Shown here piece by piece: positions 7,854-16,637 of a DNA stretch of 64,000 bases. A model generated the notes under the pieces. It did no database searches. It was not told the DNA's origin and worked only from the letters and a program-made list of their open reading frames with translations. Origin of the DNA: HNR sp040400085 (lineage in GTDB: Bacteria > Actinomycetota > Actinomycetes > Actinomycetales > Microbacteriaceae). Position 1 is the first letter of the stretch; each line of letters begins with the position of its first letter. The stretch spans positions 13,450-77,449 of the forward strand of contig JBBAQX010000017.1 of the NCBI GenBank assembly GCA_040400085.1. Reading direction: 5' to 3'. The translations under genes and the position numbers were made by a program.

Positions 7854-9278
7854 GTGAAATACATCTCGACACGAGGCGGCATGACTGCTGCGCCATATAG
7901 CGCGATCCTTCTTGAAGGACTCGCAACCGACGGCGGCCTGGTCATTCCAGAGACGGTGCCCCGGGTGACGGCCGGGCAGATCGAATCCTGGCGTGGGCTC
8001 AGTTATCCGGAGCTTGCTGCCACGATCCTGAGCCTCTACGCCACTGATATTCCGGGTGAAGATCTCGTCGCTATGTGCCATGCGGCATATAGCAGCGACA
8101 AGTTTGTGAGCGAGCAGATTGTGCCGCTCACCCCGCTCGATGACGCCGTCACACTCGTGGGGCTCTCAGAGGGGCCGACGCTCGCATTCAAGGATATGGC
8201 GATGCAGTTCTTGGGGCAGGCGCTTGAATATGTGCTTGCGCGCAGCGACCGCTCACTGAACATCATCGGCGCGACCTCGGGTGATACCGGATCGGCCGCC
8301 GAGTATGCGCTTCGTGGTAAGGACGGCATTTCCGTGTTCATGCTCTCGCCGCAGGGTCGTATGAGTGATTTCCAACGTGCTCAGATGTATTCGCTCACCG
8401 ATGCCAACATTCACAACATCGCGGTCGAGGGAGTCTTCGATGACTGCCAGAACCTGGTGAAGCAGATCTCCGGCGATCTGACGTTCAAGCGTGAGCATCA
8501 CCTCGGCACCGTCAATTCCATTAACCTTGGCCGCATTAGCGCGCAGATGGTCTACTATTTCTGGGCGTGGCTTCGGGCGACTGACCAGGTGGCGGTCGGC
8601 GACCGGGCAACCTTTGAGGTGTCGTTCACGGTGCCCTCTGGCAACTTCGGCAATATCCTATCGGGGCACATCGCGAAGACGATGGGGCTGCCGATCCGCC
8701 GCCTCGTACTCGCCGCGAACGAGAACAATGTGCTCGATGAGTTCTTCCATACGGGCATTTACGCCCCGCGAGGCTCCTCTGAGACCTTCGCGACGTCGAG
8801 CCCCTCAATGGACATCTCGAAGGCGTCGAACCTTGAGCGCTTCATTTTTGACGTGTTAGATCGTGACCCCGCCCGCCTAGCAGCTGCGTGGAATGAGCTG
8901 GAAGAGACGGGGCAGATCGATCTCACCGCGGAGTTGCCACGATTTGTCGCGGAGTTCGGGGTCGAAAGCGGCACGAGCACGCATACCGATCGGGTCGCGA
9001 CGATCCGTTCGGTCTACGAGCAGAGCGGCATCCTGATCGACCCGCACACGGCCGACGGGGTCAAGGTCGCGCGCGAGCACATTGAACCCGGTGTTCCGAT
9101 GTTGGTGCTGGAGACGGCGAAGCCCGCGAAGTTCCCTGAGATCGTGTTCGAGGCAACGGGGGAGTGGATCGGAATGCCCGAGCATCTCGCTGGTCTCTTG
9201 GACCTGCCGCAGTATGTCACCGAAATAGTCGACGACGAGAAGGTGCTTCGCGCGTTCATCGCTGAGAGAGCGGTGTAG
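7854..9278 (+). CDS. thrC: Threonine synthase (long form)
   Basis: A 474-aa PLP enzyme of fold type II that converts O-phosphohomoserine to threonine. It has the long-form N-terminal region starting MKYISTRGG and the cofactor lysine K113 in GPTLAFKDMAMQ; GATSGDTGSAAEYA binds the phosphate. It starts at GTG after AGGAGC. It is not beside hom or thrB; instead it lies in a segment bounded by duplicated prfB sequence, and the next gene starts 2 bases after its stop. Location and flanks suggest transfer or relocation. Confidence 0.95.
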   Translation: MKYISTRGGMTAAPYSAILLEGLATDGGLVIPETVPRVTAGQIESWRGLSYPELAATILSLYATDIPGEDLVAMCHAAYSSDKFVSEQIVPLTPLDDAVTLVGLSEGPTLAFKDMAMQFLGQALEYVLARSDRSLNIIGATSGDTGSAAEYALRGKDGISVFMLSPQGRMSDFQRAQMYSLTDANIHNIAVEGVFDDCQNLVKQISGDLTFKREHHLGTVNSINLGRISAQMVYYFWAWLRATDQVAVGDRATFEVSFTVPSGNFGNILSGHIAKTMGLPIRRLVLAANENNVLDEFFHTGIYAPRGSSETFATSSPSMDISKASNLERFIFDVLDRDPARLAAAWNELEETGQIDLTAELPRFVAEFGVESGTSTHTDRVATIRSVYEQSGILIDPHTADGVKVAREHIEPGVPMLVLETAKPAKFPEIVFEATGEWIGMPEHLAGLLDLPQYVTEIVDDEKVLRAFIAERAV

Positions 9279-9280
9279 TT

Positions 9281-10453
9281 ATGATATTCAGGTTCGGGAG
9301 GTTTCGGAAACCTGCGAGGTCTGAGCCACCCGCGGCGCCAGTCAAACCAGCGGTGCTTGATCACCCGGCGCAGTCGGAGCACGAGGGAACACGCAAGCTC
9401 TGGAGCGACAGCTTTGGCCAGCTTGCAACCCGCTCGCTTCAGATTATCATCGTGCTGATCTTGAGCGCGGGCGTCATCTGGGGCATACAGGCTCTTGCGA
9501 CGGTGGCGATCCCGATCATCTTGGCGGTCATCTTTGCGAGCACCTTTGCGCCGGCGATGCGGATGCTTCGCGTGCGAAACGTGCCAGCTGCACTCGCGAC
9601 GGTGATGGTGCTGCTCGGGATCGTGGCGATACTCACGGCTATCGGCTGGCTAATTGTGTGGGCGGTGCAAGACCAATGGGGCGACCTCGCCACGCAAGCG
9701 CAGGACGGATTCGTGCAAGTGCTGGTATGGGTGAAGAGCCTGCCGTTTGCGCCGAGTAATGTGCAGATCGCGGAGTGGCAAAAGAGCCTGGTGGACTTCC
9801 TGACGAGCTCGCAGTTTGGATCTGGGGCGCTCGCTGGGGTGGGTGCGTTGACGAACTTCGTGACCGGTCTCGTGCTCATGGTGGTGGTGCTGTTCTTTTT
9901 CCTCAAAGACGGACCGAAGATCTGGGGTTTTCTGCTGCGGCCGTTCAGCGGCGAGCACTTGGCGCGGGCCCGTCGCGTCGGAGACAAGACGGTGACGACG
10001 CTTGGCTCCTATGTTCGCGGTACTGCTGCTGTGGCCGCCGTTGACGCATTCGGCATCGGGATCGGCCTCGTGATTTTGCAGGTTCCGCTTGCCTTGCCGC
10101 TTGCAGCTCTCGTGTTCTTGCTCGCGTTTATTCCTATCGTCGGCGCAACGGTTGCCGGTATTCTTGCGGCGCTCGTCGCGCTGGTGGCACACGGGCCCGT
10201 GAGCGCAGCGCTCGTAATCGGTGTGGTGGTGCTCGTGAACCAGCTAGAGGGCAACTTCCTTCAGCCGGTGCTTATGGGACGCACGCTGAAATTGCACGCA
10301 CTCGTAATCCTTCTAGCGCTGACCATCGGCACGGTTCTCGGCGGTATCTTGGGGGCAGTGCTCGCTGTGCCAATAGCTGCCGTTGCGTGGGGCATCATTC
10401 AGGTGTGGGACGGCCCGAACCTGCCCGCGCATTGGGCGCGCGCCGAGAGATAG
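9281..10453 (+). CDS. AI-2E family transporter
   Basis: A 390-aa integral membrane protein of the AI-2E (TqsA/PerM) family. A Pro-rich cytosolic N-terminus (about 1-45) is followed by about seven to eight hydrophobic spans; the C-terminal half holds the family stretches FIPIVGATVAGI and NQLEGNFLQPVLMGR. Substrates vary in this family (autoinducer-2, ions, small metabolites) and cannot be read from sequence. It is tightly coupled to thrC. A second paralogue lies at 48.8 kb, directly before ilvA. Confidence 0.88.
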   Translation: MIFRFGRFRKPARSEPPAAPVKPAVLDHPAQSEHEGTRKLWSDSFGQLATRSLQIIIVLILSAGVIWGIQALATVAIPIILAVIFASTFAPAMRMLRVRNVPAALATVMVLLGIVAILTAIGWLIVWAVQDQWGDLATQAQDGFVQVLVWVKSLPFAPSNVQIAEWQKSLVDFLTSSQFGSGALAGVGALTNFVTGLVLMVVVLFFFLKDGPKIWGFLLRPFSGEHLARARRVGDKTVTTLGSYVRGTAAVAAVDAFGIGIGLVILQVPLALPLAALVFLLAFIPIVGATVAGILAALVALVAHGPVSAALVIGVVVLVNQLEGNFLQPVLMGRTLKLHALVILLALTIGTVLGGILGAVLAVPIAAVAWGIIQVWDGPNLPAHWARAER

Positions 10454-10530
10454 CAGTGGCAGGGCCAGATTGGGTTCATCACGGTAGCGTTGAACTCAAC
10501 ACGTTTCTAGCCTCCCAGGTGTCTTTGCTC

Positions 10531-10563
10531 TGGCGATCGATGAAGGCCGCAAACCTCTAGCTT
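10531..10563. repeat. 33-bp direct repeat, right copy (prfB 3' end remnant)
   Basis: Exact copy of 7696-7728. It reads W-R-S-M-K-A-A-N-L-stop but has no prfB sequence in front of it. It lies 78 bp after the AI-2E gene and 72 bp before ftsE, where the true prfB end would be expected if the two genes had once been adjacent. Confidence 0.97.
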
Positions 10564-10634
10564 TCCTGTGGATTACGCTCGACTCCGCGAGTCGGCTCAC
10601 CAATGACGGATGCGGTGCTTAGGCTCGTCTCGAC

Positions 10635-11636
10635 ATGATTTGGTTTGATAACGTCTCCAAGAAATATCCCGGCACCGCGAAACCGGCTCTCTCAGACATA
10701 AATATCCGCGTAAAACGTGGGGAATTTGTGTTCTTGGTGGGGGCCTCCGGGTCGGGTAAATCCAGCTGCCTGCAGCTCATCCTGCGAGAGGAGAGAGTCA
10801 CAAGCGGCACTATCAACGTGCTTGGGCAAGACCTGAGCTCAATCTCCAATCGCAAAGTTCCCTACTTCCGCCGAAACCTTGGCGTGGTCTTTCAAGACTT
10901 CCGGCTGTTGAACAACAAGACGGTTTACGACAACGTTGCGTTCAGTCTGCAGGTGATCGGAAAGTCGCGCGGGTTCATCCAGGAAGCCGTGACCGACACC
11001 CTTGAACTGGTCGGCTTGAGCAACAAGGCGAAGCGGATGCCTCACGAACTCTCGGGTGGTGAGCAGCAACGCGTTGCCATCGCACGCGCGATCGTCAATA
11101 AACCGGCGATCCTTCTTGCTGACGAGCCGACGGGTAACCTTGACCCCAACACGAGCTCTGGCATCATGCAGCTTCTCCAACGGATTAACGCTGGCGGCAC
11201 CACCGTTGTAATGGCAACTCACGAGGCTGGCTTTGTAAACGAGATGCAGCAGCGCGTCGTAGAGCTCTCCGAGGGGCAGCTGGTGCGCGATGAGCTCCAG
11301 GGCGGCTATGGGGTGACAGCAGCGCTCAAGGTCGTTGCCCATGCGGCTCCCGCAGCTCAGCCAACATCAACAGTTCATGCGGCTCCAGCGGCCCATGCGG
11401 CTCCGACAGCTAAAACGCCTTCTGCAGCCCAGTCAACCGCTTCAGCGCCAATCTTGCCAGAGCCGACCGACCTGCCATCTGCCGGCGGGGTAACGGAGAC
11501 AGAGCAGCCGCGCGCTAAAGAACAGGCCGGCGCAGATATGGGTGTGCTCGCAGACACGGCTGCCCTCGCCGAGCGGCTGAGGCTTGACGCCGATCCGGAC
11601 GCAGATGGACAGCAGGATGTGGGGCCGGTTCGATGA
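10635..11636 (+). CDS. ftsE: Cell division ATP-binding protein FtsE with long C-terminal tail
   Basis: ABC ATPase subunit of the FtsEX complex, which activates peptidoglycan hydrolases at the septum. Walker A GASGSGKS is at 36-43, the signature LSGGEQQ at 139-145 and Walker B ILLADEP near 160-165; the family core ends near residue 225. Residues about 235-333 form an Ala/Pro/Thr-rich tail with repeated HAAPAA-type units that ordinary FtsE lacks; it is probably disordered. The gene overlaps ftsX by ATGA. Confidence 0.95.
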   Translation: MIWFDNVSKKYPGTAKPALSDINIRVKRGEFVFLVGASGSGKSSCLQLILREERVTSGTINVLGQDLSSISNRKVPYFRRNLGVVFQDFRLLNNKTVYDNVAFSLQVIGKSRGFIQEAVTDTLELVGLSNKAKRMPHELSGGEQQRVAIARAIVNKPAILLADEPTGNLDPNTSSGIMQLLQRINAGGTTVVMATHEAGFVNEMQQRVVELSEGQLVRDELQGGYGVTAALKVVAHAAPAAQPTSTVHAAPAAHAAPTAKTPSAAQSTASAPILPEPTDLPSAGGVTETEQPRAKEQAGADMGVLADTAALAERLRLDADPDADGQQDVGPVR

Positions 11637-12547
11637 GATATGCACTCGTACTTAAAGAGGTAGGTCAGGGCCTTCGCCGTAACCTGTCAATGGTGATCTC
11701 TGTCATCTTGGTGACATTTGTATCCCTCACGTTTGTTGGTTCTGCAATCGTCATGCAGATGCAAATCACTGAGATGAAAAGCTTCTGGTATGACAGGGCG
11801 CAGGTTGCCGTATATATGTGTACGGAAATCTACAGCTCTGAAACCTGTGACGGAACGAACGCCAGCCCTGAGCAGGTGCAATCGGTCAAGGACATTCTTG
11901 ACTCCGACGCACTGGAATCGTTCATCGACAGTTACGAATTCCTTGACCAGGAGGCAGCGTTTAAGGCTTTCTCCGAGGAATTCGAGGGTAACCCTATTGT
12001 GGATATCTCCTCTCCCTCGGATATGAACGAGACCTTCTGGATCAAGCTGAAGGATCCGTCGCAATCCGCGGTGATCAGCGAGACCCTGTCGAATGTCCCC
12101 GGAGTTCAGAGCGTTTCCGATCAGCGAAGCCTGCTCGATCGTATCTTCAACGTGCTAAACGCAGCGAGTTATACTGCATTGTCAATCGCTGGATTGATGC
12201 TCATCGCGGCAGTCCTGCTGATCTCGACGACCATCCGCCTGTCGGCTTTCTCGCGGCGAAGGGAAATCGGAATCATGCGCCTGGTCGGTGCATCCAACCG
12301 ATTTATCCAAACTCCGTTCATCGTTGAGGGAATCATCTCTGCCCTGATCGGTGCGATCCTGGCGAGCGTTGCGACCGTGAGCATCGTGAAATTTTTCGTG
12401 CGGGGTGTGCTGGTGCAGACGCTTCCCAACTTCTCATATATTACGACGGCCCAGTCGCTGATTATCCCGCCGATTCTCTTGGGGCTTGGAGTGTTGCTCG
12501 CTGGGTTGGCTGCTAAGGTCGCGATTACTCGTTACCTCAGGGTCTAG
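11633..12547 (+). CDS. ftsX: Cell division protein FtsX
   Basis: A 304-aa permease-like subunit of FtsEX. One transmembrane helix near the N-terminus (about 20-45) is followed by an extracellular domain (about 46-170) and three more helices with the FtsX/MacB-type block RREIGIMRLVGASNRFIQ. The extracellular domain is where the complex contacts cell-wall hydrolase partners. Translation is coupled to ftsE. A 13-bp-stem terminator follows the stop. Confidence 0.95.
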   Translation: MRYALVLKEVGQGLRRNLSMVISVILVTFVSLTFVGSAIVMQMQITEMKSFWYDRAQVAVYMCTEIYSSETCDGTNASPEQVQSVKDILDSDALESFIDSYEFLDQEAAFKAFSEEFEGNPIVDISSPSDMNETFWIKLKDPSQSAVISETLSNVPGVQSVSDQRSLLDRIFNVLNAASYTALSIAGLMLIAAVLLISTTIRLSAFSRRREIGIMRLVGASNRFIQTPFIVEGIISALIGAILASVATVSIVKFFVRGVLVQTLPNFSYITTAQSLIIPPILLGLGVLLAGLAAKVAITRYLRV

Positions 12548-12567
12548 CCGTCACAGGCGAACGAATT

Positions 12568-12608
12568 GCTCTGCCCCCGGAACGTGACTGGCGTGCCGGG
12601 GGCAGAGC
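12568..12608 (+). terminator. Terminator after ftsEX
   Basis: GCTCTGCCCCCGG (12568-12580) pairs perfectly with CCGGGGGCAGAGC (12596-12608) across a 15-base loop, followed by TGTTATCCT. It separates ftsX from smpB. Confidence 0.8.
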
Positions 12609-12686
12609 TGTTATCCTGGTAAGCTGCCCAGATGCCGGGTGACACCAGCTTTCACATGACAATTACCCACACCTCAGGAGAAAACG

Positions 12687-13163
12687 ATGCCAAAGGAACG
12701 CGGCGAGAAAGTCGTAGCGACCAACCGCAAGGCACGACACGACTATTTGGTTGAGGACACGTACGAGGCGGGTATGGTGCTCCGGGGAACCGAGGTTAAA
12801 TCGTTGAGACAGGGACGGGCATCACTTGTCGACGGTTATGCCTTCATCGAGAACGGCGAGGTATGGCTGGATAATGTTCACATCCCCGAATATTTCAACG
12901 GCACCTGGACGAATCACGCGACGCGTCGCAAACGTAAGCTCCTTCTGCACAAACAGGAAATAACTAAGCTCTGGCATAAGACTCGCGAGGGCGGATACAC
13001 CCTGATTCCGCTTAAGCTCTACTTCAACGACGGAAAAGCCAAGGTCGAGCTAGCCGTTGCAAAGGGTAAGAAAGAGTACGACAAGCGTCATGCCCTCAGG
13101 GAGCGCCAGGATAAGCGTGAGGCTCAGCGTGCGATATCCACCAGGAGCAAGCTGGGAGACTAA
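12687..13163 (+). CDS. smpB: SsrA-binding protein
   Basis: A 158-aa partner of tmRNA in rescue of stalled ribosomes. It has the OB-fold core with ATNRKARHDYLVEDTYEAG and GTEVKSLRQGRASL, and a basic C-terminal tail (YDKRHALRERQDKREAQR) that occupies the mRNA channel. The ssrA gene itself lies about 3 kb downstream on the other strand. A GGAG site precedes the ATG. Confidence 0.97.
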   Translation: MPKERGEKVVATNRKARHDYLVEDTYEAGMVLRGTEVKSLRQGRASLVDGYAFIENGEVWLDNVHIPEYFNGTWTNHATRRKRKLLLHKQEITKLWHKTREGGYTLIPLKLYFNDGKAKVELAVAKGKKEYDKRHALRERQDKREAQRAISTRSKLGD

Positions 13164-13190
13164 CCTCGGCCAGTATCGTAGTCCTGCGGG

Positions 13191-13445
13191 CTACTTTCCG
13201 TGCTTACGGGCCCGGTTTCGTGAGAACACCATGCCGACGGCTGTCCCAATGAGGAAAATTACCAGGAGCAGAACCCACATCGGCATGCTCATGGTGGCCC
13301 AGAGCAATGTGACGTTGACAGAGGTAACAACTGCTATGTTCTGGATCAAGATGACCGTGAATAGAAGAGTTATTACGACACCTAGCCAGCGCTGTGCAAG
13401 CCAGCTGAGGAACCCGTTGGTGTGAGGGGCGGTTGCGACGCTCAT
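13191..13445 (-). CDS. Small LapA-type (DUF1049) membrane protein
   Basis: 84 aa with two hydrophobic helices (about 20-40 and 50-72) and a basic C-terminus ending RNRARKHGK. The paired-helix layout and WVLLLVIFLIGTAVG resemble the LapA/DUF1049 family of unknown biochemical role. The start was chosen at the ATG after GAGGAGGATATC; an upstream ATG at 13469 has no such site. It converges on smpB, with 27 bases between the stops. Confidence 0.7.
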   Translation of the reverse strand: MSVATAPHTNGFLSWLAQRWLGVVITLLFTVILIQNIAVVTSVNVTLLWATMSMPMWVLLLVIFLIGTAVGMVFSRNRARKHGK

Positions 13446-13567
13446 GATATCCTCCTCGATGTGAGCCAAAACTTTGGCTTATGCCCTCATCGTAGTCCTG
13501 CGTAAGACGGAATAAAACTAAATTTTTTTGCTAGCCTCGTGCACTATCTTTACTAGGATCTGATCTT

Positions 13568-14452
13568 ATGACCGGAAATATTGCTGTTGTCGGAGATGCC
13601 CTGATCGACGAACTCCGCGAGCCTCATCGATCGACGGATGCCGTGGGCGGCGCGGCCCTGAACGTTGCGGTTGGGCTATCCCGGTTGGGGATTGCCCCTA
13701 CCCTTGTTGCGATGCTCGGCGACGATCCCGACGGCTCGTCGATTCGACGGTACCTGGAGGAGCACGGCGTGCGACTAGCGGCCACCCCGTCGCCGCTGGG
13801 AACCTCTCGTGCGGTTTCTGTGCGGGTGGCGGGCGAGCCGAGTTACGAGTTTAATGAGGCCGCGCACAACCGGAGGATAGATTTTTCGTCGGAGGTCAGG
13901 GCGGCCCTCGGAGGCGCGGACCTGGTTGGCGTTAGCTGTTTTCCTCTTGACGACGATGAACAGGTCGAGGGGCTAGAAAGATGCCTCGCCGGTTCAGCAG
14001 CGCTTCTTGCGATCGACCCAAACCCGCGCGCTGGGATGATGCGGGACACCCGGCGGTTTGTGAGCAATATGGAGCGGCTGGCGTCTCAGGCCTCCCTTGT
14101 TAAGATCGGAGACGACGATGCCGAGCTACTTTACGGGCGGGGTCTTGCCTGGGCGATGGATCGGATGCTCGAATTGGGTGCCCGGGTTGTGCTCGGCACG
14201 GCCGGGGCCGAGGGCGCTATCGTTATGACGCACGATGGGGTGCGGGTCGAGCATCCGATTATTGAGCTTGCCGGACCGGTGATAGACACCATGGGGGCCG
14301 GTGATGCGACCTTTGCTGTGGTGCTCGCCGAGATGTCTCGCCACCGGCCACGGGGCGAGGGAGATTGGACGGCCGTGCTGCGCAGGGCGATGGGTATTGC
14401 GGCGGCAACCGTACGCGAAAACGGGGCCCTCCTCAGAGAGCCCCGTTCGTAA
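13568..14452 (+). CDS. PfkB-family sugar kinase
   Basis: A 294-aa ribokinase-like kinase. The N-terminal GGAALNVAVGLSRLG substrate region and the C-terminal anion-hole motif DTMGAGDATFA, with the catalytic Asp, are intact. Fructokinase is the commonest annotation for this length, but the sugar specificity is not clear from sequence. It has no metabolic neighbour; a small membrane protein gene converges on it. The hairpin AACGGGGC/GCCCCGTT overlaps its last codons. Confidence 0.82.
   Translation: MTGNIAVVGDALIDELREPHRSTDAVGGAALNVAVGLSRLGIAPTLVAMLGDDPDGSSIRRYLEEHGVRLAATPSPLGTSRAVSVRVAGEPSYEFNEAAHNRRIDFSSEVRAALGGADLVGVSCFPLDDDEQVEGLERCLAGSAALLAIDPNPRAGMMRDTRRFVSNMERLASQASLVKIGDDDAELLYGRGLAWAMDRMLELGARVVLGTAGAEGAIVMTHDGVRVEHPIIELAGPVIDTMGAGDATFAVVLAEMSRHRPRGEGDWTAVLRRAMGIAAATVRENGALLREPRS
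14420..14447 (+). terminator. Hairpin embedded in the 3' end of the PfkB gene
   Basis: AACGGGGC (14420-14427) pairs with GCCCCGTT (14440-14447), just before the TAA stop. A downstream U-tract is absent, so termination strength is uncertain. Confidence 0.4.
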
Positions 14453-14484
14453 CGATAAGCGTGTGATGCCGCCGATAGTAACAG

Positions 14485-14835
14485 TTACCAGGCGACGGCG
14501 AGAATGATGTTGAGGATCGTAAGGCCACCAATCGCGCCGACGATGCCGGAAGAGACCACGTCCTTCTTCCGGTTGAGGATGACGAGAAGGGTGATGACGA
14601 TCAAGACGGCAAGCTTGACGCCGATCTTGGCGTAGTTAAGCGTGCCATCGCCCATCTCCGCAACGCCGACGAGAAGAACACCGGTCACCAGCATGGTCAG
14701 GGCGCCGTGGAACATGGCGGGGCTGACAAGCGCTGTTCCCGGCTTCAGCTGCTTCATCTGCGTGAGGAATCCCCCGAGGAGTGAACCGATGCCGATGAAA
14801 TGCAGAATGACAAGAATGATGCGCAGGATATCCAT
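14485..14835 (-). CDS. Four-helix hypothetical membrane protein
   Basis: 116 aa, almost entirely hydrophobic, with four predicted helices: ILRIILVILHFIGIGSLL, MFHGALTMLVTGVLLVG, KIGVKLAVLIVITLLVI and VGAIGGLTILNIILAV. I do not recognise a named family beyond conserved actinobacterial membrane proteins. The ATG at 14835 is preceded by GAGAGG; an in-frame start six codons upstream is less likely. Its stop faces the PfkB gene. Confidence 0.65.
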   Translation of the reverse strand: MDILRIILVILHFIGIGSLLGGFLTQMKQLKPGTALVSPAMFHGALTMLVTGVLLVGVAEMGDGTLNYAKIGVKLAVLIVITLLVILNRKKDVVSSGIVGAIGGLTILNIILAVAW

Positions 14836-15030
14836 ACCTCTCAGCGTACGCATTTCTGTCGGTGCTCGCTACTTAGGCGAGCCTGCAAGTCGCGACACTA
14901 GTGTGGTGGGCACCGGGGTAATTTACTTGAACGTTCAGTAATCTCAGAGAATGCTCTGCCTACAATGAATGTCGATGACGGTGCCCGCGATCGTGTGCCG
15001 AAAATAGAGTCTTTCAAGAGGATAGAGAAA

Positions 15031-15963
15031 ATGAACCCGCGAAAAAGCATCCAGAAAATTGCAGCCACCCGTGCCGCATGCGCCTTTGTGCTCGGGGGAA
15101 CCCTTGCTCTTGTCGGGTGCTCAGTTCCTGGCCCCCTTGAGGCGCCTTCGGTTACTTCGTCACCCTCAAGCAATTCGACGCCGTCAGCCGAAACGGCGTC
15201 TCCTGCGGAGCCATCCGCCCCGCCGGCACCGCAAGTTCGAGCTGACCTTGTCGGTCTGTCGCAGGCGGAGCTTGACGCGCGCATCATCGCGGCAGCCTGG
15301 GCGAACAATGTTCCCGAAGCCGAACAGCTCATCCTCGCCGGCGCGGATGTAAACGCCAAGGACGAAACCGTTCAAAGCGCATACCTGATATCGACGAGCG
15401 AGGGATACCTTGAACTGCTTAATCTCACGCTCGCCCACGGCGCCGATGTTGCTAGTCTCGACTCCTTCAACGGCACCGGTTTGATTCGAGCGGGGGAGAG
15501 GGGCCACGCTGATATCGTTGGGCGTCTTGTGCAAGCCGGAATTTCCCTCGATCACGTTAATAATCCGGGGTGGGTAGCGCTGCACGAGGCTCTGCTTTTC
15601 GCCAAACCAGCGCAGGTCGAAGACTACAAGGATACCGTGCGCGTGCTCGTCGCGGCAGGGGCGAACCTCCAGATTCCCACGGTTGGAACGGGGGAGACCC
15701 CCGTTCAGATCGCGCAGCGGCAGGGGTTGCAACCGCAGCGAAATTTGATGAATGCTGCCATAACATCCCCCATCGATCCCGCCCAGGCGCAAGCGGAGCT
15801 CTTCCGTGCCGCTACCATCGGGGATCCTGACCGGGTCGCGCTGGCCATTCGGGCCGGTGCCTCGATCGCGCAAACGGATGCTCAGGGTAGCACTCCGAGG
15901 AGTCTTGCGGCGGCCGGTGACCATAACGTCACGCTGCGGCTGCTCAGCAATCTCGGTGGTTAG
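15031..15963 (+). CDS. Exported lipoprotein with ankyrin repeats
   Basis: 310 aa. A basic N-terminus and hydrophobic stretch end in LALVGC, a lipobox with C30 as the lipidated residue. A Ser/Pro-rich linker (about 31-70) follows, then four to six ankyrin-type repeats (for example AEQLILAGADVNAKDE and GHADIVGRLVQAGISLD). The protein should sit on the outer face of the membrane and bind other proteins. The start was set at the ATG after AGAGGATAGAGAAA; a start at 14965 would bury the signal peptide. The partner is unknown. A hairpin follows the gene. Confidence 0.8.
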   Translation: MNPRKSIQKIAATRAACAFVLGGTLALVGCSVPGPLEAPSVTSSPSSNSTPSAETASPAEPSAPPAPQVRADLVGLSQAELDARIIAAAWANNVPEAEQLILAGADVNAKDETVQSAYLISTSEGYLELLNLTLAHGADVASLDSFNGTGLIRAGERGHADIVGRLVQAGISLDHVNNPGWVALHEALLFAKPAQVEDYKDTVRVLVAAGANLQIPTVGTGETPVQIAQRQGLQPQRNLMNAAITSPIDPAQAQAELFRAATIGDPDRVALAIRAGASIAQTDAQGSTPRSLAAAGDHNVTLRLLSNLGG

Positions 15964-15975
15964 AAGCGTGTGATG

Positions 15976-16019
15976 CGCCCCGCTCGTCCCGAATTCTGGT
16001 CGGGTAAACGAGCGGGGCG
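15976..16019. terminator. Hairpin between the ankyrin gene and ssrA
   Basis: CGCCCCGCTCG (15976-15986) pairs with CGAGCGGGGCG (16009-16019), with a further CCCG/CGGG inside. It lies 12 bp after the ankyrin stop and 20 bp beyond the ssrA 3' end, so it can serve both convergent transcripts. No long U-run is visible. Confidence 0.7.
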
Positions 16020-16038
16020 GCTCTCAAGAGCAACCCAG

Positions 16039-16406
16039 TGGAGCTGCCGGGAATTGAACCCGGGTCCGCTGCTGTGATTCTGTGCCTTCTACGGGTGTAT
16101 CTTGTGAAGGCGTTCTACTCGGCCCCAACCTTTGTCGCAAGCACCTAGGTTGACGGGCCCAGCCTCAGTGAAAGTCCCGGCAAGTCCTGAGACTCGGCTT
16201 ACCAGCAAGCTTCCTAATCGACGCCAGAGCACGGGGCGGAAGCAAACCCGGTCTGACGGACTTTCTACTCTGGCTTAAGCAGCGAGAGCGAAGTCGGTGC
16301 GCTTTTGTTCGGCACCTATAGTTTGCACAGATCGTTAACGAGATAACTGTGCGTCCTCGACCCGCTTCTCACAGTTTCGCAGGCAACGTCGAAACCGATC
16401 AGCCCC
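16039..16406 (-). ncRNA. ssrA: tmRNA (ssrA)
   Basis: A one-piece tmRNA of about 368 nt. The 5' end GGGGCTG pairs with CAGCTCC near the 3' end and includes the G3-U70 pair that makes it a substrate for alanyl-tRNA synthetase. The T-arm GGGTTCAATTCCC is clear. The tag frame (complement of 16275-16313) reads AEQKRTDFALAA-stop, starting at GCC. The CCA end is not encoded: after the discriminator A the DNA reads CTGG. SmpB is encoded about 3 kb away. Confidence 0.96.
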
Positions 16407-16637
16407 TTGTGTGGACGCCTTGTGTGGCACCCGGATTGTGGGTCATTCATCACACGCTCTTGAGTTATTAAACATCTTGCACCCATCGACCGGAGTCTTT
16501 CGAGTGCAGCTATCGATAATACCTCGGAACTTACCCAAGATCAAGCAAAATGCCAGATTTGTAGCATTCGACCTCCGAATTAGGATGCAAAATATTTGGG
16601 GTGGTCGTAGTTGCCCAAGCGGTTCTATGCTTAGAGC

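Larger units (their letters stand above)
7696..10563. mobile_element. Candidate inserted segment carrying thrC and an AI-2E transporter
   Basis: The segment lies between prfB and ftsE, which are neighbours in many actinobacteria. It is bounded by the 33-bp repeats of the prfB 3' end. The left copy completes prfB; the right copy is a non-coding remnant encoding the same nine codons. Site duplication at a gene 3' end is what integration or recombination of a circular segment would leave. No integrase, transposase or terminal inverted repeat is present, so an intact mobile element is not shown. Confidence 0.55.
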
